Source: UBA9732 sp963615565
GTDB taxonomy: Bacteria > Spirochaetota > Spirochaetia > Sphaerochaetales > Sphaerochaetaceae
Reading direction: 5' to 3'
Length of the DNA: 28,250 nucleotides
NCBI GenBank assembly: GCA_963615565.1
Contig: CAVEGR010000097.1
Coordinates: 1 to 28,250 of the forward strand
Positions 1-7,929 of the stretch are shown here, one piece after another (position 1 is the stretch's first letter; every line of letters starts with the position of its first letter). A model generated the notes under the pieces. It saw only the letters and a list, made by a program, of their open reading frames with translations. It had not been told where the DNA came from and ran no database searches. Position numbers and translations under genes: made by a program.

Positions 1-1
1 T

Positions 2-340
2 AATATTGGTGGTGCGTGTCCAAATACGGGGCTTTCTTCTGCATTTCTTTCAGTGCCAGAGGGGCTTGTTACAGAGTGGGACCAGATTCCAGAGACTGCA
101 GACAGAGGGCTTATATTTGAATATTTATCAAAAGATGTTCCTATAATTAACTTACTGTATGTAAAAGGTTTAATGACTGCAAATGAGCTTGTTTTTGACC
201 CTGTTCCGCTTCCTTCTGTGGGTGATGGTGGTGTTTATTATACTACTGGTTATAATGTGTTTATTGCAATCTTTGGTGTTTTTGTTGCCTTTGCCATTCT
301 TGCTGTTGGAGTATGGAAAAAGAATAATGAGGAGGAGTAA
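2..340 (+). CDS. Unidentified membrane protein, C-terminal part only
   Basis: The reading frame is already open at base 2 and has no stop until 338-340, so this is the last 112 residues of a gene that begins outside the window. An internal GTG at 53 is possible as a start but is not preceded by a convincing ribosome binding site. Most of the visible part is not strongly hydrophobic. The end is a clear membrane helix (roughly the last 30 residues, rich in F, A, V and I) followed by a short charged tail, KKNNEEE, probably on the cytoplasmic side. I do not recognise the family. Its stop codon overlaps the start of the LacI-type regulator by one base (TAATG), so the two are very probably translated from one mRNA. 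That makes a transport or sensing role linked to the same substrate plausible but unproven. Confidence 0.6.
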   Translation, partial: NIGGACPNTGLSSAFLSVPEGLVTEWDQIPETADRGLIFEYLSKDVPIINLLYVKGLMTANELVFDPVPLPSVGDGGVYYTTGYNVFIAIFGVFVAFAILAVGVWKKNNEEE

Positions 341-1359
341 TGACTGTATCTGAAATAGCTAAAAGAATTGGGGTATCTACTGCTACCATATCTAGAGTAA
401 TGAATAATGATGAGAAAGTTTCTGAAGAGATGCGTAAAAGAGTTTTAGATGCAATAGAAAGCCAAGATGTATCTATAAGAACTAGGAAAAAATCGGTAAA
501 TAACAATAATAACTCTGCTGTTTTGATTGTTGCAGGCGACATTAAAAACCCTGTTGTTGTAAGATATATTGATGGTATTTGTGAGATTCTAGAGTCTTCC
601 GGTAAGACAATTTTAATTTCTGAAAGCCATTATTCAGAAGAAAAAGAACTTTCAATTATGAAATATGCTCAGGATGCACATTTTTCTGGTGTTTTTATGC
701 TCAATATTATGGAGAACCCAGAAATAGTTTCTATATTGAAGAATATGAAAGACAGTGGCACTTCAGTTATCCTTGTAAACCGCTATCTTATGACATATGA
801 CACTGATTTAGTTACCACAGATAATTATAGGTGTGGTTATATGTCAACAAAATATTTGATTGATAGGGGACATACAAATATTGCAAATCTATCTGGTCCA
901 GTTAATTCTTCAATAACTTGTCATAACAGAACTCAAGGTTTTATAGATGCTATGATTTGTTCTGGACTAAAACTAAAATCTAATAGTATCTACAATGGAA
1001 ATCTTACATATAAAAGTGGATTTGATTTTGGTATTTCAGTTGCAGAAATGCCTGAAGATGAACGTTTTACTGCAATCTATTCTATCACGGGAAAAATGGC
1101 AGATGGTTGTGTTGATGCATTAAGATCTAAAGGTTTAACAATTCCAAATGATATAAGTATTATTTGTAATGATGGAGTAAACCTAGAATATGTTCTAAAA
1201 GAGAAACTGACTTGTATTGAGCCGGATCATCGTGCAATTGGGATTGCTGCAGCAGAACTTTATTTAGAAAGATCAAATACACATAGAAATTCAGCACCAC
1301 GACAAATAAAATATCCTCCAGTACTTACAGATAATGGTAGTGTGAAAAAAATTATGTAA
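340..1359 (+). CDS. LacI/GalR-family transcriptional regulator
   Basis: This is a 339-residue DNA-binding regulator of normal LacI-family length. Residues 1-20 form the LacI helix-turn-helix (MTVSEIAKRIGVSTATISRV, followed by MNN). The hinge is unusual, containing KKSVNNNNNS. From about residue 60 a periplasmic-binding-protein-like effector domain follows, with the family pattern of a strand, then IKNP, then a helix with GICEILESSG. Members bind a sugar or related small molecule and repress, less often activate, nearby operons. The start overlaps the upstream stop codon and is preceded by GAGGAG. It is followed by a hairpin and then by a control region holding two copies of TGTAATTACA, which are good candidates for its operators in front of the dehydrogenase operon. 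The effector cannot be named from sequence. Confidence 0.93.
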   Translation: MTVSEIAKRIGVSTATISRVMNNDEKVSEEMRKRVLDAIESQDVSIRTRKKSVNNNNNSAVLIVAGDIKNPVVVRYIDGICEILESSGKTILISESHYSEEKELSIMKYAQDAHFSGVFMLNIMENPEIVSILKNMKDSGTSVILVNRYLMTYDTDLVTTDNYRCGYMSTKYLIDRGHTNIANLSGPVNSSITCHNRTQGFIDAMICSGLKLKSNSIYNGNLTYKSGFDFGISVAEMPEDERFTAIYSITGKMADGCVDALRSKGLTIPNDISIICNDGVNLEYVLKEKLTCIEPDHRAIGIAAAELYLERSNTHRNSAPRQIKYPPVLTDNGSVKKIM

Positions 1360-1381
1360 AGAGGTTTTTGCAAAAACCTCT
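1360..1381 (+). terminator. Perfect hairpin after the regulator gene
   Basis: The arms AGAGGTTTTTG and CAAAAACCTCT form a perfect 11-bp self-complementary stem starting immediately after the stop codon. There is no long T-run after it; the T-run lies inside the left arm. It may end or weaken transcription from the regulator gene. The same arm sequence occurs in two other intergenic hairpins (near 6963 and 11640). Confidence 0.5.
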
Positions 1382-1387
1382 AAGTTT

Positions 1388-1399
1388 ATGTAATTACAT
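1388..1399. promoter_or_regulatory. Candidate LacI-family operator, upstream copy
   Basis: ATGTAATTACAT is a perfect 12-bp palindrome. Its 10-bp core TGTAATTACA recurs at 1492-1501, 103 bp downstream centre to centre. The two copies flank the promoter region of the dehydrogenase operon. Two equal sites around a promoter next to a LacI-type gene suggest cooperative binding or looping. The core lacks the central CG common in LacI-family operators, so the assignment to this regulator is inference. Confidence 0.5.
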
Positions 1400-1425
1400 T
1401 GAGAAAATTTTTTTATTGACGTTAA

Positions 1426-1453
1426 TTGTGTTGTGTAGTAAAAGAAATATGAT
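1426..1453 (+). promoter_or_regulatory. Candidate promoter of the dehydrogenase operon
   Basis: TTGTGT at 1426-1431 and TATGAT at 1448-1453 are separated by 16 bp. This is the best -10 box in the gap and places the transcription start near 1460, inside the inverted repeat at 1459-1473. TTGACG at 1416-1421 with a weak TAAAAG 17 bp downstream is an alternative. Chosen by inspection only. Confidence 0.4.
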
Positions 1454-1458
1454 TTTTG

Positions 1459-1473
1459 TGTGAAAATTTCACA
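1459..1473. promoter_or_regulatory. Inverted repeat over the likely transcription start
   Basis: TGTGAAA and TTTCACA flank a central A, a perfect 7-1-7 inverted repeat placed directly after the candidate -10 box. The half-sites TGTGA/TCACA resemble CRP/FNR-family sites, but with a 5-bp rather than the usual 6-bp (CRP) spacer. A bound protein here would block transcription, so this looks like a second, different operator. Confidence 0.4.
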
Positions 1474-1490
1474 TATAGATGTCCTTTTTT

Positions 1491-1502
1491 ATGTAATTAC
1501 AC
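1491..1502. promoter_or_regulatory. Candidate LacI-family operator, downstream copy
   Basis: ATGTAATTACAC repeats the core of the palindrome at 1388-1399 and sits directly upstream of the AGGAGG ribosome binding site (1506-1511) of the first dehydrogenase gene, inside the transcribed leader. A repressor here would act as a roadblock or pair with the upstream site. Confidence 0.5.
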
Positions 1503-1517
1503 ACTAGGAGGTTTGTA

Positions 1518-2504
1518 ATGCTCAAAATGCCAGCCAAGGATAGAGCTCTTGGAATGTACAAAAAAATGTACTTAATTAGAAAATATGAAGAAAGTATATA
1601 CTACTTGTTTCTTGAAGGAATAATGCCGGGAACAATCCATCAAAGTACAGGCCAAGAAGCTTGTGCTGTAGGTATGATATATGACCTTAGAAACGAGGAT
1701 ATTGTTGCTTCAACCCATAGGCCTGCAGGACACTGTATTGCTAAAGGCATTACTGTTAAAGCTATGATGTGTGAAATGTTTGGAAAAGAAGATGGTTGCT
1801 GCCACGGAAAGGGCGGTGCTATGCATACTGGAGACATTGACCACGGCGTTTTAACAGCAAATGCAATTGTTGGTGGAGATATTCCAATTGCTGCTGGTGT
1901 TGGACTAACTTTCAAAATGAGAAAACAGGATAATGTAGTTGTTTGTTTCTTTGGTGATGGGGCAACAAATGAAGGATCATTCCATGAAACAATGAATGCA
2001 GCTGCAATTTGGAAGCTTCCTGTTGTTTTTGTTTGCGAGAATAATCTTTATTCTGCAACTACAAGTATTAAACTTACATGTAATATGGAAAATCCTGCAG
2101 CAGATAGAGCTGCGGCTTATGGTATTCCTTCAGCCATAGTAGATGGAAATGATGTTCTAGCAGTTAATAATGCTGCTAAAAAGGCTATTGAAAGAGCAAG
2201 AAAGGGTGAAGGACCAACAATTCTTGAGCTTAAAACTTACAGACATGGTGGTCACTCTAGAAATGATGCTTGTGGCTATAGACCAAAAGATGAAGAGAAA
2301 CTTTGGATTCAGGATAGAGATCCTGTAAAACTTTTCAGATCCAGACTTCTTGAAGAAAAAGTTATTGATGAAGAATCTTTGGTGAATATTGAGAAAGAGC
2401 TTGAAGAAGAGATTAACGAGGCAGTTGAATATGCAAAGAATGCCCCATTCCCAGCTTTGGAAGAAGCTCACAAAGATATTTATTGGGAAGGAGGAAAGAA
2501 CTGA
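1518..2504 (+). CDS. 2-oxoacid/acetoin dehydrogenase E1 component, alpha subunit
   Basis: This 328-residue subunit belongs to the heterotetrameric thiamine-diphosphate E1 family (AcoA/PdhA-like). With the beta subunit it cleaves a 2-oxoacid or acetoin and passes the acyl group to the lipoyl E2. The thiamine-diphosphate motif runs from GDG at residues 146-148 to NN at 175-176. The segments CHGKGGAMH (about 95-103) and KTYRHGGHS near the C-terminal third are typical of the family. The start at 1518 has AGGAGG six bases upstream. The beta subunit follows one base after the stop codon. Overall similarity to acetoin dehydrogenases (ANAIVGGDIPIA, CFFGDGATNEGSFHE) is strong, but pyruvate or another 2-oxoacid cannot be excluded from sequence. 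Confidence 0.9.
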   Translation: MLKMPAKDRALGMYKKMYLIRKYEESIYYLFLEGIMPGTIHQSTGQEACAVGMIYDLRNEDIVASTHRPAGHCIAKGITVKAMMCEMFGKEDGCCHGKGGAMHTGDIDHGVLTANAIVGGDIPIAAGVGLTFKMRKQDNVVVCFFGDGATNEGSFHETMNAAAIWKLPVVFVCENNLYSATTSIKLTCNMENPAADRAAAYGIPSAIVDGNDVLAVNNAAKKAIERARKGEGPTILELKTYRHGGHSRNDACGYRPKDEEKLWIQDRDPVKLFRSRLLEEKVIDEESLVNIEKELEEEINEAVEYAKNAPFPALEEAHKDIYWEGGKN

Positions 2505-2505
2505 T

Positions 2506-3519
2506 ATGTCAATGATGTCAATTGCTGATGCTCTTAAAGCTGCTATTGCAGAAGAGATGAGAAGAGATGTCAATGTTTACTGCATTGGCGAAGATGAAGA
2601 TATTCCTGGTGGTATGGGTGGTGCTTTTACAGTAACCAAGGGTTTAGCTGATGAATTTGGTTTTGAGCGTGTTATCAATACTCCAATTTCAGAAATTATG
2701 ATTTCTGGTGTTTGTGTTGGATCTGCAATGATGGGAATGCGTCCTGTTGCAGACCTTCAATATGGTGATTTCCTTTTTTGTATGATGGATCAGCTTGTGA
2801 ACCAAGCTGCTAAGATGTGCTATATGTCTGGTGGAAAGGTTCATGTTCCAATGGTCATGAGAGCTCCTTGTGGTGCAACAAATAGAGGTGCCCAGCATGC
2901 CCAGAGCCTTGAAAGCTATTTTACTCACGTTCCAGGCTTGAAAGTTATCTGTCCTTCAACTGCATATGATGCAAAAGGACTTATGAAAGCTGCTATTCGT
3001 GATGATAACCCTGTAATTGTTTTTGAACACAAGCTTCTTTATGGTAGCAAAAGAAAAGAAAAAGATGCTATAAGCACAGTTGGTGAAGTTCCAGAAGATG
3101 ATTATGTTGTTGAATTTGGTAAGGCAGCAGTTCGTAGAGAAGGAAAACATATTACTGTTGTTGCTAACCTTCTAATGAACTACAAAGCCTTAGAGGCGGC
3201 AAAAGTTCTTGAACAAGAAGGAATTGAACTTGAAGTTATTGACCCAAGAACACTTGTTCCATTTGATTATGAAACAGTTGAGAAATCTCTTGAAAAAACT
3301 GGTCGTTTGTTGATTGTCCATGAAGATAACTACAACTGTGGTTGGGGTGCTCAACTTGAGGCTCATATTGCTGAAAACTCAATTTATCTGCTTGATGCTC
3401 CAATCTCTAGAGTTGCAGCCTATGATTGTCCAATTCCATTCTCTCCTGTTCTTGAAAGCTATGTAATTCCTTCCAAGGAAAGAATTATTGAAGCTGCAAG
3501 AAAACTTATGAAGGCATAA
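2506..3519 (+). CDS. 2-oxoacid/acetoin dehydrogenase E1 component, beta subunit
   Basis: A 337-residue transketolase-like beta subunit, partner of the preceding alpha subunit. I start it at ATG 2506 (MSMMSIADALK), one base after the alpha stop, with AAGGAGG 11 bases upstream; the frame stays open further upstream but only inside the alpha gene. NTPISE carries the conserved glutamate (E63) that activates thiamine diphosphate in this fold. MRPVADLQYGDF, FTHVPGLKVICPSTAYDAKG and FEHKLLYG match the AcoB/PdhB pattern closely. The C-terminal transketolase domain (VIDPRTLVPFD) docks on E2 in known complexes. Only two bases separate it from the E2 gene, so the four subunits are probably made from one transcript. 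Confidence 0.9.
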   Translation: MSMMSIADALKAAIAEEMRRDVNVYCIGEDEDIPGGMGGAFTVTKGLADEFGFERVINTPISEIMISGVCVGSAMMGMRPVADLQYGDFLFCMMDQLVNQAAKMCYMSGGKVHVPMVMRAPCGATNRGAQHAQSLESYFTHVPGLKVICPSTAYDAKGLMKAAIRDDNPVIVFEHKLLYGSKRKEKDAISTVGEVPEDDYVVEFGKAAVRREGKHITVVANLLMNYKALEAAKVLEQEGIELEVIDPRTLVPFDYETVEKSLEKTGRLLIVHEDNYNCGWGAQLEAHIAENSIYLLDAPISRVAAYDCPIPFSPVLESYVIPSKERIIEAARKLMKA

Positions 3520-3521
3520 TT

Positions 3522-4802
3522 ATGATTAAACAAATTAAAATGCCCAGTGCGGGCCAGACAACAGATGAAGCTCTTGTTTGTCAATGGAATGTCAAAATTG
3601 GTGATTCAGTTAAAAGAGGAGATATTCTTCTTGAAACTGAAACAGATAAAGCAACTCTTCCGGTTGAAAGTTTCAGTGATGGTATTGTAATTGATATTCT
3701 TCATGAGGAAGGCGATACTGTTGATGCTGGTGATGTCCTTTGTGTTATTGGTGATGCAAAGGACATGGAAAGCTATAAGAGAGAAGGGGTAGAAGACTCT
3801 AGCTCAAGTTCTATCTCAGCACCAGTATCAGAGACTACTCCAGTTGTTGAAGTTGAAGAAGATGAATATCAGCCAATTATTAAAGGTTCTACTCCAGCTT
3901 CTGTTGCAAAGCCAGCTGCTCCTGCCTCTGAAAAGCCTGCTGAAATAAAGAAGGAAGTCAAACCTCAGGGACAGCCTAATAATAATGTTAAGGCTATGCC
4001 TAATGCAAAGCTTTTAGCAAAAGAGAAGGGTATTGATATTAGATATGTCAATGCTGCAAATGGTTCTTTAGTAAAGAGATCTGATGTTCTTGCATACATT
4101 GATAACTGTTCAGAAGACTTTGATTCTTATGAAGTAGTTAAACTGAATAAGAAGCGTAAGATTACAGGTCAAAGAATGCTTTTAAGCGTCCAAACAATTC
4201 CTGCATTCCATATTTCTGTTGATGTTGATATGACAAATGCAATTGCACTGAAAGATGATCTCTTTAAGCTGAACAATTTGAAAATTTCTTATAACGATAT
4301 CATTTGTCTTGTTCTTGCTAAACTTAGTGACGAATTTAATCTTCTTAAAGCTCGCTATGAAAATGATGAGATTAGAATTTACAAACACCTCAATATTGGT
4401 ATTGCAGTAGCACTAGAAGATGCTTTGGTTGTTCCAGTGACAAAAGGCTGTGATGTTCTTTCTTTGTCAGAAATTGCTCAGAATAATAAAAAGGGTATTA
4501 AGAAGGCTAAAGAAGGGGCTCTTCTGCCTTCTGATATGGGATGTGGAAGTCTTTCACTTTCTAACTTAGGCATGTTTGATGTTTCATCATTCTCTGCAAT
4601 AGTTAATCCGCCTGAGGGTTGTATCTTTGCAATCTCCAGTATTGCTGTTAAACCAGTTTGGGATGGAAAAGCATTTGTTCCAAGATCAATGTGCAATATT
4701 AATGTTTCTTTTGATCACAGAATATTTGATGGTGCATACAGTGCAAAAATGCTTGCAAAGTTCAAAGCTTACCTAGAAAATCCAGCTCTTTTGCTTGTTT
4801 AA
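3522..4802 (+). CDS. Dihydrolipoyl acyltransferase (E2)
   Basis: This 426-residue protein is the core of the dehydrogenase complex and transfers the acyl group from the lipoyl arm to coenzyme A. A single lipoyl domain covers about residues 1-78, with the lipoylated lysine predicted at K43 in ETDKATL. A flexible linker rich in S, A, P, E and K follows (about 90-155). A small E1/E3-binding domain lies at about 158-195 (MPNAKLLAKEKGIDI). The rest is the chloramphenicol-acetyltransferase-like catalytic domain, ending in FDHRIFDGA with catalytic H399 and D403. No lipoate ligase gene is in the window, so lipoylation depends on genes elsewhere. The acyl specificity cannot be read from the sequence. 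Confidence 0.92.
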   Translation: MIKQIKMPSAGQTTDEALVCQWNVKIGDSVKRGDILLETETDKATLPVESFSDGIVIDILHEEGDTVDAGDVLCVIGDAKDMESYKREGVEDSSSSSISAPVSETTPVVEVEEDEYQPIIKGSTPASVAKPAAPASEKPAEIKKEVKPQGQPNNNVKAMPNAKLLAKEKGIDIRYVNAANGSLVKRSDVLAYIDNCSEDFDSYEVVKLNKKRKITGQRMLLSVQTIPAFHISVDVDMTNAIALKDDLFKLNNLKISYNDIICLVLAKLSDEFNLLKARYENDEIRIYKHLNIGIAVALEDALVVPVTKGCDVLSLSEIAQNNKKGIKKAKEGALLPSDMGCGSLSLSNLGMFDVSSFSAIVNPPEGCIFAISSIAVKPVWDGKAFVPRSMCNINVSFDHRIFDGAYSAKMLAKFKAYLENPALLLV

Positions 4803-4819
4803 TTTAATTGGAGATTGAT

Positions 4820-6190
4820 ATGAAAGAATTTGATTTGCTAGTAATTGGTGGTGGTCCAGGTGGATACAGTGCAGCAATTACTGCAGCTAAGAAAGGACTA
4901 AATGTTGCTTTATTTGAGAAAGAACATATTGGTGGAACTTGTCTTAATGTTGGATGCATTCCTACAAAATACTTATTGGATAAAGCTTCTGCAATGGAAA
5001 AGATTAGAGCTCTAACAGGTTCTGGAGTATTCAAGGATGCTGGTCTATTCAGCATCAAAAAGATTCAACAAGGCAAAAGAGAAACTGTTACAAAACTTGT
5101 TAATGGTGTTGGTTATCTTCTTAAATCAAATAAAGTTACAGTTGTAAATGGTGAAGCAGTTCTCAATAAAGATAATGTTGTTTCAGCTAATGGAGAAGAT
5201 TACAAAGGTAAGTCCGTAATCATAGCTACTGGTTCAAAACCTGCTATGCCCAGAATTCCTGGTATTGAACTTTGTTTGGATAGTACAGGCGTTCTTGCAC
5301 TTGAGAAGGTTCCTCATAAATTTGTTGTAATTGGTGGTGGTGTTGTTGGCCTTGAACTTGCAAGTGCATATGCTTCATTTGGTAGTGAAGTTACAATTGT
5401 TGAAATGCTTCCTGCATTACTTGGAAATGAGCAACCAGAAGCTGCTAGACTACTTACTTCATCTTTAAAGAAAAGAGGACTTGATATTAAAGTTGGTGCT
5501 AAGGTTAAAGCAATTGTAAAGAAAGACAAAGGTCTAGAAGTTCAAGTGGAAGATAAGGGCAAAGATATTGCTATTGAAGCAGATCAAGTTCTTATTGCAG
5601 TTGGCAGAATTCCATGCTTAGATGGTATTGATACAGCAAAGTTAGGCATAGAGATGGATGGAAGATTTATCAAAGTAGACTCTCACATGGAAACCTCTAT
5701 TAAGGGTGTGTATGCCATTGGTGATGTTCGAGGAGGATTCCAACTTGCTCATGCTGCTTATGCTGAAGCAGATACTGCAGTTGCTGACATTGTTAATCCA
5801 AACAGTGAAGAACTTGATGTTTCTGTAATGCCAAGATGTATCTATACAATGCCTTGTTTTGCAGCTGTTGGTATAACTAGTGAACAAGCAAAGAATAAGG
5901 GAATAGAAACTGTTGTTGGTTCATTTAACTATGAAGGAAATGGAATGGCTCTTGCTGAAGGAGCAAAAGGTTCTGTTTATGTTATAATGGACAAAAACAA
6001 TAAGAAAACTATAGGAATTCAAATTGTTGGGGAAAATGCTTCAGAGTTGATTTCAGCTGCTTCTTTTGCTGTTTCTCAGGGTACAACACTAGAACAGTGG
6101 GAGCATATGATTGTTGCTCATCCGTCACTTTCAGAGATGCTTAAAGAAGCTGCCCTAGATGCATTTGGCTTGGCTGTACATAAGAACTAA
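4820..6190 (+). CDS. Dihydrolipoyl dehydrogenase (E3)
   Basis: A 456-residue flavoprotein that reoxidises the dihydrolipoyl arm of E2 with NAD+. The N-terminal FAD-binding GGGPGG begins at residue 10, and the redox disulfide is C41/C46 in GGTCLNVGC. The NAD-binding segment VVIGGGVVGLELA lies near the middle. The C-terminal dimer domain carries the acid-base pair H434/E439 in AHPSLSEM. There is no extra N-terminal lipoyl domain, unlike some acetoin-type E3 proteins. I start it at ATG 4820, six bases after TTGGAG; a TTG at 4808 in the same frame would overlap that binding site. It lies 17 bases after the E2 stop and directly before the short-chain dehydrogenase. Confidence 0.93.
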   Translation: MKEFDLLVIGGGPGGYSAAITAAKKGLNVALFEKEHIGGTCLNVGCIPTKYLLDKASAMEKIRALTGSGVFKDAGLFSIKKIQQGKRETVTKLVNGVGYLLKSNKVTVVNGEAVLNKDNVVSANGEDYKGKSVIIATGSKPAMPRIPGIELCLDSTGVLALEKVPHKFVVIGGGVVGLELASAYASFGSEVTIVEMLPALLGNEQPEAARLLTSSLKKRGLDIKVGAKVKAIVKKDKGLEVQVEDKGKDIAIEADQVLIAVGRIPCLDGIDTAKLGIEMDGRFIKVDSHMETSIKGVYAIGDVRGGFQLAHAAYAEADTAVADIVNPNSEELDVSVMPRCIYTMPCFAAVGITSEQAKNKGIETVVGSFNYEGNGMALAEGAKGSVYVIMDKNNKKTIGIQIVGENASELISAASFAVSQGTTLEQWEHMIVAHPSLSEMLKEAALDAFGLAVHKN

Positions 6191-6200
6191 GGAGGATAGA

Positions 6201-6956
6201 ATGAATTTACTTGAAGGAAAAGTTGCTGTTGTCACAGGCTCTGGTAGAGGTATTGGTGAAGCAATAATTAGACGTCTTGCGGATTTTGGCGCAAGTGTTG
6301 TCATTACTGATATTGATGAAAAACTTGCAAAAGGTGTTGCAGATGATTTGGTATCAAAGGGCTTTAAAGCATCTTATTTAGTTTTTGATGTTTCTGATTT
6401 TGGACATTTAAAAGAAAAAGTAGCTGAGATTAAGAACATTTTTGGTCGTATTGATATTTGGGTAAACAATGCTGGTATTACTCAGGTTTCTCCTATTGAT
6501 CAAATTACAGAACAAATGTGGGACAAGGTTCAGAATATTGACCTTAAAGCTGTTTTCTTCTGTACACAAGCTGTTCTTGAAGTGATGAAAGAGCAGAATT
6601 ATGGAAGACTTGTTCATATTTCTTCAATGGCTGGAAGAAGAGGTGGAAGGTCATCTTCTCCTAGTTATAGTAGTGCAAAAGCTGCAGTTATGAATCTCTC
6701 AAAATGTTTTGCTCTTTATGGTGGCAAATACAATATCACATCAAATACAGTTTGCCCTGGCCGTACAATTACTGAAATGGCTCAAGGCCTTAGCTGGCTT
6801 CATGATCCTAATGATGCTCCTGAGAAAACTATTCCTCTTGGAAGATTTGGTACACCTCAAGACATTGCTAATGCTGTTGTTTTCTATGCAAGTGACCTTG
6901 CAAGTTATGTTACAGGTGACACAATGGATGTCAACGGCGGACTTTACATGAATTGA
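6201..6956 (+). CDS. Short-chain dehydrogenase/reductase (SDR)
   Basis: A 251-residue classical SDR that oxidises or reduces an alcohol/ketone pair with NAD(P). GSGRGIG at residues 13-19 binds the cofactor, D37 (ITDID) suggests NAD+ rather than NADP+, NNAG is at 89-92, and the catalytic triad is S142, Y156 and K160 (YSSAK). The start at 6201 follows AAGGAGG at 6189-6195, ten bases after the E3 stop. Relatives include acetoin/butanediol dehydrogenases, sugar-alcohol dehydrogenases and 3-oxoacyl-ACP reductases; its position after an acetoin-like complex favours a diol or polyol oxidised to a ketone for that complex. The exact substrate is unknown. Confidence 0.88.
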   Translation: MNLLEGKVAVVTGSGRGIGEAIIRRLADFGASVVITDIDEKLAKGVADDLVSKGFKASYLVFDVSDFGHLKEKVAEIKNIFGRIDIWVNNAGITQVSPIDQITEQMWDKVQNIDLKAVFFCTQAVLEVMKEQNYGRLVHISSMAGRRGGRSSSPSYSSAKAAVMNLSKCFALYGGKYNITSNTVCPGRTITEMAQGLSWLHDPNDAPEKTIPLGRFGTPQDIANAVVFYASDLASYVTGDTMDVNGGLYMN

Positions 6957-6962
6957 TTCTTT

Positions 6963-6993
6963 AAAGAGGTTTTTGCACAGCAAAAACCTCTTT
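6963..6993 (+). terminator. Hairpin after the dehydrogenase operon
   Basis: Arms AAAGAGGTTTTTGC (6963-6976) and GCAAAAACCTCTTT (6980-6993) pair over 14 bp around the three-base loop ACA. A T-run (TTTTTTT) follows some nine bases later. Because it is symmetric it could stop transcription from either side. No promoter is obvious before the permease genes, so partial read-through into them is likely. Confidence 0.65.
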
Positions 6994-7029
6994 CATTGCA
7001 TTTTTTTCAAAACAAAAGGAGGAAATCTA

Positions 7030-7917
7030 GTGCAGGTAAATCAGTCACTTGTACAAAAAAAGAAGAGGAAAACGTTTTTACCTTACATTTTTATTGCCCC
7101 AGCTTTGATTCTTTTTGGGCTTTTTACAATATATCCGTTTATTAAGACTATTGTTCTGTCTTTTACATTAACGGACAAATATGGTAACCCTCAAAAGTTT
7201 GTAGGTCTAAAGATGTGGAAGAGGGTTCTTACCAGTAATGAATTCTGGAAGGTAATGGTTGTAACCTTGAAGGTTGCTGTAATAAATTTACTTGGAACTT
7301 TCTTTATTGCTCTATTTTTTGCTTTGTTGTCAACAGAGCAGGTTAGAGGTGGTAAAATTTATCAGACAATGTATGCCCTTCCAATGGCAATAGCGTCAGC
7401 TCCTGCAGCTGCAATATTTGTCTTTGTCTTTAGACAGAAAAATGGTCTGTTAAATAGTATTTTAGGAACACAAATTGCTTGGCAGCATACATATCCAGCT
7501 GCTTTGTTTGTAGTTTGTTTTGTTACTATTTGGATGCATGTTGGTTCAAGTTTTATTTTCCTACTTGTTGGATTTAGAAATGTTCCTGAAGAGCTTATAG
7601 AAAGCTCAGTTCTTGATGGAACAAACAAATTCCAAAGAATTATCCATATTTTCTTACCTATGGCTTCACCTCAAATTTTCTTTGTTTTGTTCTTAAACAT
7701 TAACAGTGCATTTAAGAGTTTTGCACAGATACGTTTGCTTACAAGTGGAGGACCTGTTAACTCAACAAAGACAATTGTTTATTACATTTGGGAAAATGCA
7801 CTAATTAACGGAAGATTTGAAACAGCATGTATTCAAGCAATTTTCCTGTTCTTACTGATCTTCTTTGTTACGAGAATTCAGTTTGTTCTTGAAAAAAGAT
7901 TGGTCCATTATCAGTAA
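7030..7917 (+). CDS. ABC transporter permease, UgpA/MalF type
   Basis: A 295-residue inner-membrane subunit of a carbohydrate-type (CUT1) ABC importer. A basic N-terminus is followed by about six membrane helices, the first near residues 15-40 (IFIAPALILFGLF). The EAA loop, which contacts the ATPase, starts near residue 187 (EELIESSVLDG) and continues with FLPMASP. I choose the GTG at 7030 because AAGGAGG lies seven bases upstream at 7016-7022; the same frame extends further upstream only through the hairpin. It forms a pair with the next gene, which has the identical AAGGAGG-N7-GTG arrangement. No ATPase gene is present nearby, so a shared multi-sugar ATPase encoded elsewhere is expected, as is common for CUT1 systems. 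Confidence 0.9.
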   Translation: MQVNQSLVQKKKRKTFLPYIFIAPALILFGLFTIYPFIKTIVLSFTLTDKYGNPQKFVGLKMWKRVLTSNEFWKVMVVTLKVAVINLLGTFFIALFFALLSTEQVRGGKIYQTMYALPMAIASAPAAAIFVFVFRQKNGLLNSILGTQIAWQHTYPAALFVVCFVTIWMHVGSSFIFLLVGFRNVPEELIESSVLDGTNKFQRIIHIFLPMASPQIFFVLFLNINSAFKSFAQIRLLTSGGPVNSTKTIVYYIWENALINGRFETACIQAIFLFLLIFFVTRIQFVLEKRLVHYQ

Positions 7918-7929
7918 GGAGGAAATGTT

